From Nemopilema nomurai (Eukaryota; Cnidaria; Scyphozoa; Rhizostomeae; Rhizostomatidae): a stretch of 64,000 nucleotides of DNA. A program made the translations under genes and the position numbers. The stretch lies in NCBI GenBank assembly GCA_003864495.1, contig ML133455.1, positions 1,860,001-1,924,000 of the forward strand, in the 5' to 3' direction. Shown piece after piece: positions 44,821 through 57,300 of the stretch (position 1 is its first letter; each line of letters opens with the position of its first letter). The notes under the pieces are model-generated. The model saw nothing but the letters and a program-made list of their open reading frames with translations. It ran no database searches and had not been told where the DNA came from.

Positions 44821-47800
44821 CTTTGTGTCCTGCGTTGAAAATTAAAATTTTGAAGAAGCTTTTCAAACAGACCGAAATAATAAGCATGTTAGAGATGGCT
44901 GAAAAGCAAAAAGAATCAAGGATTTTAACTTAACTGCTTTAGCACTATCTTTACATTATAATTGATATGAAGTCTTGAGTAGAATAGTCTCTGGGCGGCT
45001 TTTCCTGTACTGTCGTTTGTGTCAACTGTTGCATTGTGTAGTATTCATCACTGCGCCGGAATCAGTAATGCAATGCTCCTAAATGCGCACTGCTCTTAGG
45101 CCGACCAGGAACTTCAAAGCTTTTTGGTTCTTCTTGATGTCATTGCTGGCGGGCATTCGCTCACTTCAACATGTAGCAGTTTTTGGCGGGTTTCTCAGTT
45201 ATTACAATCTTATCCAGGAAACAAAAAATAATCTGATTACGCTGAAATGAGATTTGAAATAGGGTGGCCGTACAAACAGCGTAGAAAGTGGATTTGTGGG
45301 ACAGGAATGACTTTTATCATTGACGTGCTTAGTCTAGCGTGGCTGGTTTCACGAGCAGTGTGTACGCGTGTTGTTTTTTGAGACGACAAAATTTCATGAC
45401 TTTATCGTAAATGTCGGTAGATGTATGTAAGCTATTTGAAAGCAATTTTGCTATGTAAGCAATTCAAATGCACATTATATGTCACCAAAGTACCATCAAA
45501 CTCATGCAAAAAAGAGCACCCTTTGACCTCTCAGATTCATCTAGATTAAAATACTTCATTAATACAATACTTCATTCAGCTTCGCTGGCTCTTGATATAT
45601 TTGATGCCTACTTGAAAAGATCTTATTCGCCCCCCCAACCCCAAGCTGCTTTTCTTGCTTTGCAAATGTCGAATTTCGGGCTGGCCCACCCCTGTTAACA
45701 GTGAAATTCAAACTAAGAATATTCACAAGTGTGGAGTTACATATTCGCAACTTGTTCCAAATGCCAGTATCAAGTTTATTCATCTTTGACGTAAGCGCTG
45801 GGAACAGACGTAAAATATCTTATTTCAGTGTATATTTCACTGTATACGATGGCTTCATATTTCAGCTTTCGACTCGATGCATTCCAGTTTGTAAAACTGT
45901 TTCTAAGTGCCAAAAGCAGCAAAACTTATATTGCGACGCATAACTCGACAAGAGCTCGGGGAGTTTCCTAGTCTTATGCTTTTTGTCTCATGAATACACA
46001 AACTGGGGAAAGTTGTTTTAAGGAGATGGTTATAGCCACAAGAAAGTGAGTTTGACATGAACCTAGAAAAAATCTTTTAATAGAATATGTAGCTGTGCTA
46101 GCATAAAAACATAGCTAGCGAGTGTTTCGATAGTTTTCAAGGTGCTCACCTTTGTTCTGAAATGATGAGCCTTGAGCTTTGAGAATCCTTCGGAACAAAC
46201 TCCTTCCTTCTTGCCTTGCGACAAAAGCGTCACTGTCAATGTGAAATCGCTGAAAACGTTTTAAGGCAGCGCATCCGTTACTCAACCGCTGGTCAAGGGG
46301 TTTGCATACTTTAAAGAAACCTCTAGGACAGTCTCCTTACGACCATGATTGTCTTAACCAATCGTTTGTACCGTTCGCTAGTTTTAAAAATGGTGAAAGG
46401 GATACATTCCTTTAGAAGTACCAAGTCACTGGTAAGAATTCGATCGATTACCAGTTGCTTGATGGCAGGCACCTCACACGACAAGCAGCAGGAGCGCATC
46501 TAGACCGACGCAACTGATGCAAATGCATCGGCCAAATGTATCTAAAAGGGTGAGCCCATGCTTTCTGAGAGTTTAAAGGGCGTGGTCTCCGGGCGTCGCT
46601 TCATTGTATTGCGTTACAAGTATTGATCTTCTTCCAGCACAAATACGCCATGATTCTCTCATGAAATAATCCAACTTATCATATATATGGTGCGTGGGTC
46701 AAGATCAAATAAGCATTATACTAGAAGATCTTCTAACAAAGGCCCATGAGTCTGTACCACAACACGGAAGTGTCTCAAATGATTCCAATCGACGGCTCAA
46801 ATGATTCTACTCAACGGTGCCATGGCTGTCGAATATCCGCATAACATGATGTCGTGATATAACTGATTGTCAATCATGCATTGATATTGTTGCTATCAAA
46901 TGGCCTTTTGATTAAGCATAAGGTGTTACGGACATTGATATCACGATACTGTTCTAGTCGATAAGCACTACAGCAGTACCGTAGATGCACTACAAAAATT
47001 TTGGTGGACCACCAAGTTTCCTCAAACAGAGATACAGCACATTGAGCGGCTGGTTGCATGTCGATTTTGGCACAATGAAAAAGGACAGACATGAATAATC
47101 CGGAGAGGTACCATGTTTTGCTAGATGTCATACATTTAGTAGGGCGTTCCCTGACCGTAAGCTACCTGTGATTCGTTGATGCAGTCAAAAAAATCCTCGA
47201 CGTGTATGACACGAGGTTAATCGGATTATCCGAACCGGATTCTTCACCTTTACCACGATAAAAACATTTATGAATAGCAAGACACCTTGTCTAGCGTAAC
47301 AAAATGCAAAATGAGGCGAAATTAACATTAAACAAGATGGACTAACAAACTTAATCAATAACGTAACGAAGAACTAATGTATCAAACATACAGTCCACTT
47401 GTCCTCATAGCCATCACCGTATCTACTTTAGAGCCAGTTAACCAAATGCGAAGGAAGGCTAGGCCAGATGCAATAATGCTTTTCTTTTGACTCACAGCTG
47501 GGCGATGTTTTCCCTAATGGCTATGGTCGATCAGTCTATTATGTTTGGTGTAAAATCTGTTCAATGCATTAAAATGAGTTTTGGAATCGCACTTGCACGC
47601 TTCAAATATGGCCGCTTTGTATATGAGCTGTAATATTCGGCCAGTGCCTCTTTTAGGCAAAACCAACTACTGGGGAAAATCCTAAATTTGGGTCAAAATC
47701 ACTTCACAAAACCAATAGGATGAATGGCTATAATGATATTTAATTGAATGCACATAAGGTCACAAGGTTAGCACATAATTTTAACGTTTCTCTTCATTTT

Positions 47801-48528
47801 TAAAAAAACGGATTAGAACGAAAATATTGACAACTTTATTTTTGCTTGAGGCACACGTGACATGGATGAACTCCTTCCAGTCGAGGACAACATAGGAAAT
47901 GAAGAGGAAAAATCAAGAAACATAATGTGAAAAGTGAGTACTGGGGCAAAGTGAGAAATTGCTGCTCCACTACTGGGCCATATGAAGGGCCTCAGGAAAA
48001 TTACGGGACTCGTTTAGCAAAATGAGATTTCCGTTGAACGTGTTGTTGGGTAACTAAGCTTTCAGATGTTGTTCTTCCTATGTCTTTTTGACAAGAGAAA
48101 AAGGCGGATTGACCAACTAGCCTATGCCTATATTTGCATGTAAAAGAAGAAATGAAACTGTAGGAAAATATAATGGGGGTAACTTATCGTCACTTGTGGA
48201 GACAAAGTTCATTCAGCTTTGCAGAAAAACTCGCGTCAGACACTGAAGTGAAGCCTTACGTATCCAAGGTCTAACAGATAAGAATTTCATGGCCTCGCAA
48301 GGTAGCCTCACTAGTTGTTCTAAAGAAGAAGGATTTAAAACTAGAGGACTTCTTAATCGTGATCGACCTTCAGCAGAAAAAAAGTGAGGGTTGATGCTTT
48401 GCCTGGGGCTGAAGGTGGGGAAAACTGTGCTCAACGCTGCTGCAGAGAGAATGCTTTTCTGTTTTCAACTTACTTTGCTATTCTGGACGACAGTCTGAAA
48501 GGATATAGGCGTATTTAAATCTGATTGA
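44821..48528. other. Intergenic, no supported gene
   Basis: Apart from the 60-bp leader shared with P450 genes 3 and 4 next to 44821, I see no coding signal, tandem repeat or transposon terminus I can defend. Open frames here (for example 45468-45698 on +, 46874-47131 on -) are under 90 aa and unrecognised. Confidence 0.5.
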
Positions 48529-48693
48529 ATGAAAGATGCCACGTTTGTCATCAAACATTTGATTATTATTTTACTGCTTGGGTTTACAATGTTACATAAG
48601 GTAAATCCAGCCCATGTGTGGCTCAATTGCACTGAGCCAGCTGACTTTCAATGCCTTCAAACCGTTTCCCGCATCCCCCTTATTCAGAAGCCG
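48529..48693 (+). CDS. Possible signal-peptide first exon (weak)
   Basis: A 55-codon stretch begins MKDATFVIKHLIIILLLGF, a good signal-peptide shape, continues with two Cys and one N-C-T glycosylation site, and ends at a consensus donor CCG|gtaagaga in phase 0. I found no convincing next exon: the obvious acceptor at about 48820 leads to a stop after three codons. It could be a chance frame. Confidence 0.2.
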
Positions 48694-51060
48694 GTAAGAG
48701 ATAAAGACAACCTGCGATAAACTGTGAATAGATTTGATGTGAAGAACAAATCATTATAATACAAGTGATTTCTCTTACAAAAAGTAAGGAAAGTAGAAAA
48801 TTGCGACGCCTTAAAACAGGTCTGCATATGAATTGGAAACTTGCCGGCGAGAAGAAACCGTCTTCGCTTCAGTATGACGTAATATCGAGCGAAAAAGAGG
48901 CACGGTTCAAGGTTGAAACGAGGCTTAAGAGCAATGGTGCAATGCATTGAAGTTTTCAACGAAATGCAAGTATGTGAATGCATTGATAAGGTTTCGAAAG
49001 GGAGCTCGGTACACCGTTTAGAATTCGTAGCGGCTACGTCATACTGAAGGTGCAGACAATACACTCTCCCAGCCAGGCGATATAAACGATCTCATGATAA
49101 AAACATTGGATCAAATTCAAATTACGAACGAGAGCCTAATCAACATTTCAATAGAAATTGCAACCCCGATTCTAACAAGTGAATTTTAAAATACTAAACG
49201 CATCAAAATGGAATCGATTTAAAACAATCAGTTAGCTGCTCAAACGAAGCAAAACATAGGTATAACCCACAAACAGACGCCAAAACATCGTTTAATAGTT
49301 GCCATTAATAAATTTAGGCCATGGGAGAATGGACAGGCCATTTCTGTCGTACTCGAAATGTCCTTTATCAAATGGCAACGTTATCCGTTCGGAACAGCAA
49401 ATTCACGCGAAGAAAGTTTGGTAGTTAATTTTTCAGCGGGACTAAATCATTTTGTGTATTCTGAAGTGAAATGATAATACGGAAAATCCAACAGGGTGCT
49501 GTCCCGAGTAAACACGTCGAGGAACTCGCGAAACAAAGTTGCTGCTCTTAGGCATGTATAAAAATTCTGCTCAACAGAATTCTACGACCTTTACAGGTAG
49601 CATCGAAAATGTGCTACGAATCTCAATCATAAGAGAAATTAGAAGCATGGTCAATACCATGCGTTTTCGGCAAATTCATCCAAAAGTGTGGCAGTAATCC
49701 AGCAGTGTTTTTGGCACACTTTGTTAGGGCTCTTCGTTTACAATGTTTTCATGAAACGTTTACCATGAATACATTTGGGAGCTATTAGAAACGATCGATT
49801 ACTGCAGCACTTCCGTCTAATTTCGAAGCCTAACCATAATTATCGCAGGCTACAATAACAAGCCTGCCTAATTCAATAATTATCTTCAATTCATTCATAC
49901 AAAATATTCAAAATTTTACAATCCACAAAATTCAATAATAATTAATTCCTTCAAATATCTTTATCACTCACAAGCACTTCAAGGTCGCTTTGATTTTGAC
50001 GTTGCTATTGCCCCGTCGAACTGTTTGACAAAGTTATAAAAGGACTAACCATACATTTCCCGATCCAAAAATTATAAAATGGCAAAATCATGTAGTGGCA
50101 TAAACAAAAAATTTAGAATTTCTTTTATCTTACCATGCAACATAAATTTAGAGATTTTCGATGTGATTTTCAACATTCAAAGGTCAAACAGTATCGAAAG
50201 CTCGATTAAAACTACAAAAATAAAAAAATATCTTGTCTCTTTTACGCCAACATAAATAGCTATTCTTTCCTAATGAGGCGAATATCATCCACCACCACGT
50301 TTAATCCCGAAATATTGACTCTCGGGGAGGGAGCTGCAATTGGCGTAATTCCTTCCAAACCAGATAAAATGGGAGCAGAACCGAAGCAAAAGCCTCAGGG
50401 CCTGGCGCAAATTCACACTGCAAAGGGAGCGAATGAGGTTGCTGCACGCAAGACGAGGCCATACTGACTCAAAGCCACTGCGGTAACGTGGCCTAAAAAT
50501 TGGGGAGGGTGATTATGCTTCGACTTCTTCGAGGCAATGGCGGGGCTTGTCTACAAACAGGATGGAAACGACAAGAAGCTGAGCCTAGGCCAGAATCTTC
50601 AGCTTCGAAACTGATGGCAGTGCCAATCACGAGCCAAAAAATTATGACGTCATGACGCTGCATCAGTAGGACTCGTCTACGTGCATTTCACCTGGTGAGA
50701 CACAGGGCCCCGAGGCTTCGCTTGCGATCAGGCCATGAAATGAAATCTTATGTGATATGTGACGAACTAACAACGAATTTTTAACTAAAACAGCAACAAA
50801 TCTTCAGTAAAACAGGTTTCACCTGCTCGATGCTTCATATAATCTTTGATATATATCTGCAAAGCAAACAAGACGGCATTAGGCACAGCTACAGAGGTCT
50901 TCCGGGGAGCGGCCTAAGCACTGAGCTAGCTTGAAGGGATATAAGCCTGGCCTACTTTCCTACTCTTTCACGCTAATGTCGTCATTACTCTTGCTGACTT
51001 CCTGGCATCGAGCACTTTAGCAAACAGTCATCATTCCAAATACATGTCAATGGCTTAAAT
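48694..51060. other. Intergenic, no supported gene
   Basis: Lies downstream of the p53-family gene on the minus strand. Frames at 48684-49064 (-), 48765-48950 (+) and 50273-50467 (+) show no recognisable domain. No tandem arrays. Confidence 0.5.
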
Positions 51061-51066
51061 TTTATT
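51061..51066 (-). promoter_or_regulatory. Candidate poly(A) signal of the p53-family gene
   Basis: TTTATT on the + strand reads AATAAA on the minus strand, 236 nt after the p53-family stop codon. Position and hexamer fit; nothing else was tested. Confidence 0.4.
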
Positions 51067-51301
51067 AGCATCACCAAACTGTTCATTATTCATTAGCCTA
51101 CAAAATGACCTGGAGATACTCATCAAAGATCAGCTTATCGATATTAACAGTTTTAGCTTTGTTGCTAACCGTCTAATCTGAAAAACTCAATCAAAGTACC
51201 AAATCGAAGAAACTAGAAGGGACGGGCAAGAGATGAAATGCAAAGATTAATTCGAAAGGCAGCACCAGGGCTAATCGGTAGGAACCAACCTTCATCGTTT
51301 G

Positions 51302-54300
51302 TCAGTCACCTTCGCTTTCTGATTCTGGGACGGTTTGGTTCCGTCCTTGTTGGGGGCTTGATGCATTAGACACAGGAGAGAGTCTGTCGGGAAGAAAACA
51401 ACATTCGTAAAACACATTTGTCTTAACAATTATCGATCGGACACATCATTTATTTCAACTTTTTCAATTATTTCACCTAGCGACTTCAAAACATCACGCA
51501 AAAACAAATTCATTCAAAAAGTTCTTTCTTTATTACTATTCTACATGTCTCATATAGAAGCAATTAAATCTTCCTTAATCAAGAAACTTACAATTGCCAC
51601 AAAGACGTCTTCTACTCTCCCCCGTTCCAACAAAATTTAAAAACTAAATATCTACATAAAAATTCACAGAAATGCGGCTGTGTACTATTCCTATGAGAAG
51701 GCAGGCACGACGGCAAATGGGAGAAATCTCCGTTTGAATCATTTTTGAAGCAAATAACTTACGACTGGCCTTCTAAGCTCTGGGCCTCGAAGATTGGCTC
51801 CACCAGCGCCTTCACTTTGGTTAAGATTTCGAACACTTGCAGGCTGGGGGTCTGGGAGCAAAGAAGCAAATCAAAACGGCGAACAAAAACAGTATACTGT
51901 AAGCATTCAGAAGAAACGACTGTTGTCAATTCAACAGGCAAATAATCACTGCAGAAACAAACTGTGAGGCGGAGCAAGATGCACAATGCAAGTGAACGAT
52001 GTAAACATTCCAGGGCATATAGGACTCTATTAAATAATTGGTACTGAGTCAAACAAGGCTATGTATAAAGATGATCTGCTAGGAAGCATAGAAATTAATC
52101 GTACATTGTGTAATATAAGTAAAGTAAATAAAAGTAAGGCCAATAAAAGTAATTTTAGGCTTACCGTTAGAATGTAATTTTCAGCATTACTGCCACCCTT
52201 TTTTCGCTTCGGACCAGCTTGGACACTTTGTGAGGCTTAAGAAAAAAGAAATCAGCTAAAATTAAACTTGTTCTAAATATATGGAAGTTAGAAGAGCCTC
52301 CATACAGAAGACTAACAACATAAAATCAGAATAACCAAACACACAAAAACAGAAAAACGAAAGGAAGAAAGCAAAAGGCTGAACTCACTTCGTCTTTTCC
52401 TTTGTCCACCAGCCTGGTTCTGCTCCTCGTTTTGTCGATCTCTCCCGGGACAAGCACAGACCCTAACTTCAATGACCTGACGTCCAAGTACTCGATTCCT
52501 AAGGAAAACATATAATCAGGCTCGAAAAAGGAATGCAATACAAGGCAAGAAACGGTTGGCAGTGACTCAACGTGTCTTAATTCGGCGATTTGACTGAAGA
52601 AAAGCTACATCACGGTACAAGCTTTGATGCTCTACCTCGCTTTGGTATAGTTTACTATATCTACAATGCAAGTCAAACGGCTGAAGAACTGAATGACCTA
52701 ATCACAGAAGATACGTGAATGTCTTACTGGTGCTCCAGGGTGAATATGACGTCAATCCTTCGCTTTGCATGCGCACTGTTTCCACAGGAGTTGAAGCATT
52801 GGAAGCTCAACAGTTCGGTTTGAAATTCTGCACCAACTATTAGGAGAATACGGTCATTATTGGAAATCACCATTAATAGCTACACGCAAAGACATACCTT
52901 TTAAAACAAGGAGGCTCTTAAGTCTACATCAAGGGTTTGGACAAGTAGTTTGAACGTTTTTGATTTCGTTCTTCATAGTGTGTGCTTGAGTTAGCAAAAA
53001 GTTCTTTGACATAGAAATTTAGACTCATCAAAGAAAGAACGTTTCAACAACTAACAAGAAGCTACAAACTCATATATATAAATATATGCCTGTGATAAAA
53101 GTTTAAAGCCTTGATAATGTGGTAGCAGTCAAATCTTAGCCCAAGTAGAATCACTACGACCCCAATCCCCATACACAACTAGGCCAGCTTGGTCCACACT
53201 AAAATCAATAGCCTCGGTAATTCTTTACCTTGTGGCCCTGTGAAAGGGAACGTCACGCACAGCCGCCCGCTGTCAAGCGCCTCATAGCTTGCCATTGGGT
53301 TGTCACTCCTCACAAAATGGTACCGCGATGTGGCTGAAATCGATCAGGTTTGAATTAGAACTAGCAACGCAAGAATGACAGGTTAAGATGACAGATCTTA
53401 CAAGGAAAACGCTTCGTCAAGCTGCTACATGACACTCAAGATCATCTTACAAAAGGTAGTTGGAAACGAGGAAAAGAAAAAACTGTGTTATGTGCGACCA
53501 GAATGTCTCGTTCCATCTTAGTCAAATATGGCACATGTTGCGCGTGTACACTTGCCCTGACCTTAACTCAGAGATTAGAAAGACGACACGAAACAATGTA
53601 ACTGAAACAAACCATCTGAATTTCCGGATTCTTCCTCGCTGATAGCGTGGTTGGAACATCGCTTGACAGGCTCACTAAGAACATGGGTCCCCTTGTAAAC
53701 AGGCAGAACCTTGATGTAGCTGCCCTCGGGAGGGGCCTTTTCTGACTTGAATTTGAAAGGACAATGAGCACCCCTTTGCACATACAGCTTCCTCAAGTGG
53801 TGTGAATACGTGTAATCGATCGACTTGGTGGCTCCTGGCGTAGGGGGACCGAAGCTCAATTCAAATCCGAAGTTTCCAGAAAATCGGGCAGTTTCCGGCA
53901 GCGCTTGTATAGATGAGGAGGTGCTGGTTGGAATTGGCTGTTAGGAGAAATTATATTATAGTATCAAAACACGAAATATGACGTAAACGTGAACATTCCC
54001 AGGCAAACGCTTTCTTCCACTGGATATGAGAGAGTCGCATTGCCAGTGACAAATTGTCCAGAATGTGACAAATTTTAATGCGAATTTGGGCAGCGGGTTT
54101 GACAGTGTTCGGTCTGCGCAAGCGCACAAAGCAGACAGAGGGAAGAGGGACGAATAGCGGACCCGGTACTTGGTCAAAATACGCTGTATATTGATAAGAA
54201 TATTGAGAAGAATAAAAAACACAAGTTCCAAGAAATGGCGCTCTAAACATGTTAAGCCTAAGTGAAAAATTGCGAGAGTGCGCAAATCAAACCAATTGAG

Positions 54301-57300
54301 GCATTTTGCACAACCAGCGTATTAAACTGACAAAAAATCTAGATGAAGTTTTGTGAATGAAAACGTCAAGCGGCCCTAAATTAGCGGTAAAATTACCATT
54401 ATGCTTGTTGTGGAGTACAGCGGTACAGCGATTGACGCAAACGCCTTGAATCTCAAAGTCACAAAACCAGCCCATGGTCCCCCCCTGGAGAGCATTGTCT
54501 CAAAAATGCTTCGTCAGAAGGAGGGAGCTTTAACTTCTACATAATCCATATCAAGTTCCAAGCGACAGCTTTGTATGAAAAACGAACCCAGAGCCGTTGG
54601 AGGTTAAATGACGTGCAATGGAAGGGAATGTGATTGCATTGGTTCAAAACAAAGGGGTGAACGGAGCGGGCAAACTGGAAGCCACCCAAAGCAAATGCAT
54701 GCAAAAAGGGGGTTATCGTAGATCCGAATATTAGGGCAAAACTTAAAGAGAAGAGAAACTGTTAAAAATAGCCGAGTTGATTTAACCAGTGGAATGTCAA
54801 TTGCCTGAATCACGAATGTAATCCAAGCCTAATGTAAACTGCTGCATAATCTAAACGGGACGAGAGTCTTAAAGTAAAGAGAGGCTAAATCTAAAGGGTT
54901 AATCTCTTATAAGATCGCGGAATCTATCAATCGAGCATCGGTTGCAAATTACGCAGGTTGTCTTCAACCTGGGAAATCATCACAATGACGATGAGGTACT
55001 TGACGGTTGGTGGTATGTAAAGGGAAAAAGCTCCAGTAGCGAAGACAGTAAGAGAGAAGACAGTAAGCGAGTGCGGTGGCCCGATTAAGACCCGGCTCTG
55101 ATTTCAATGCAAAGGCCAAGCAGGCACTTACCATCTGTGCGTAGGTGAGCTGCTGCGGTTGGTTCGGGAAGGTGAACCGCCTCTCGCTGCCATGGTTCGG
55201 GCTCTTCTTGGGTGAGGTGGGCGTCATGTTGTTGGGCGACGGCAGGCCCGGGTGGGTCGGTGACGTATGGTACATGTTGCTGATTTGGCTGTAGTGGTAC
55301 GGTGCTTCATTTTGTGGCGAAGCGGCTTGGTAGAAGCCACTTTGATCCCCCGATCGCGACGTTTGTGGTGGGATGCCTTGATTGTTATTCAGAAACTGAA
55401 GCTAAAACAGGGAAATAACTCTTTTGACTTTGTGAATAAAAAAAAGACACAGAAACAAAAAGAACAGAAAATCTCCGAATTCAAGGCAAAAGGCTTTTTT
55501 TAGTGCGAGGGTAGAAGAGACAAGGCGCACAAAGGGGAAGTGGATTAGATGTAATCACGATTCGCCTATTGTGCTAAATTACATGTTCCTTTTTTGAGTC
55601 GCCTTTTGATTCATTTTGATTCACAAATTAAACCAAATATCTCCTATTTTTCGGCTCTGATCCTCTTCTGCTGCTTAAACTCTAGGATGTCGTGAGAGCG
55701 GCCAACTGTACGTTTTAAAATTTCTAGCCTTTCCTAACGAAATCTTGGGCTTCCGATTGTCACCCTTTCAATCAACTCTATGTTTGGCAAATTTGGTAAT
55801 TGTCTCGAGAAAACAAATTGATATGCTCCAAGAATGCTTCATATATACAAAACAAGCTTTATGAACGCAATAAACTTGAAGCTGCAATTAAAGCTAAAAG
55901 TTGTGGCGTATTCAAGCAAGCACTAAAAGGTACTGCAAAAAGATTGCCATAGCGATGATGAGGCTAGCATGACGTAATCAACACCGGCATTCGGATTTCT
56001 GGATTTTACCATTAATTTGAAATATCATCTTTATTTGCATACAACGCGTAAATGACATTAGTATGTGCGTAAACCACGTTAGTGTGTGCGTAAATTACAT
56101 TAGTATGTGCGTAATCTAGTGCTTGCTCACTAAACAAGATATTATCCATAAAGGCAATGGGGTCAGTTCGTAATAATAAGACCAAGACAGGATAGTAACT
56201 TTGCCCTTTAACACCCCAACTCGCTTGCATCAATACACTGGTGTGCCTTACGCATGCGCCAACCAATTATATCGGTAATCGCGCAAACGTCGCAGGAATT
56301 TTCCCATACAATTATTGGCAACATATCCAGCCCCAAACTAGCCCTAGTTAACAGATATAGTGCTCACGTGACCATTTCTTACACAGTTTCATTTCTTACA
56401 CCAGATATAGTGTTTCGAAAGTTCTCATCAGACAGTGCTATTTCGGAACTATCTGCCAATATGATGTGACATGAGTTAGAATTGGAACAGTATTTCGATC
56501 TAAAGGAAGGCATTGCAAAACTGAGTTTCTAAGAGTGTCCTTTAATTTATTGGGAAAAAAAGAACAAAATTAAGTTAAAAGACAAAAACAATCGGCTGTT
56601 AATAAACGCGGCAGTAATGGAACATATCAGTGCCTGTACTTATGGCCTGTATTTATGGCTAATATTTATGAGTATCCATGCATACCGTTATTGTGCCTAA
56701 GCTCAAAGCGAACGAAATGGAGACCAGCCTGGGCCTGCAGAAAAAGCCTTTGTGCTTGCAGTTGTGTGGCTTATAGGCTGGCTGCTCAGAGCACGAAGGT
56801 TACACACCCTGGCTCATCAACGTTTACCAAGATATCCTCTGGACAAACTGCCGTGTGTGTGTTTTCAACGAGCGTGCGATATCCCCTGGCAAACTATTTA
56901 GAGAGCAGGCCTCGTGTTAGCTGACTACCCATTCAAAGGGCATTTTTAGCCTATTCGAAAACAATCTCAAAGCAACTTCAACTTATGAAAAGGGGATGGA
57001 ATCAATTAAATAATTTAACAAGCAACAGTGAAACAAAATAGCGGCAATTTTCATTAGCAAATCAAAGGTGACACAGTTTCCGACAAAAAAGCCGACCACA
57101 TACACCGAAGAAGTGATGAACAACTTGGAAGTTTCCGACTTTTTGAGACACTTCAAGTATATTCGCAAGAAACAGCAAGCCTCGTGCTTCAATATTGTTA
57201 AACATTTTGAAAAATAAAGACACAAGTACATTGAGAATGGCCATTTAGAAAATTCAACAGGAGAGAAATTTTAAGTTGTCACGAGGCTAAGAGGCGAGAG

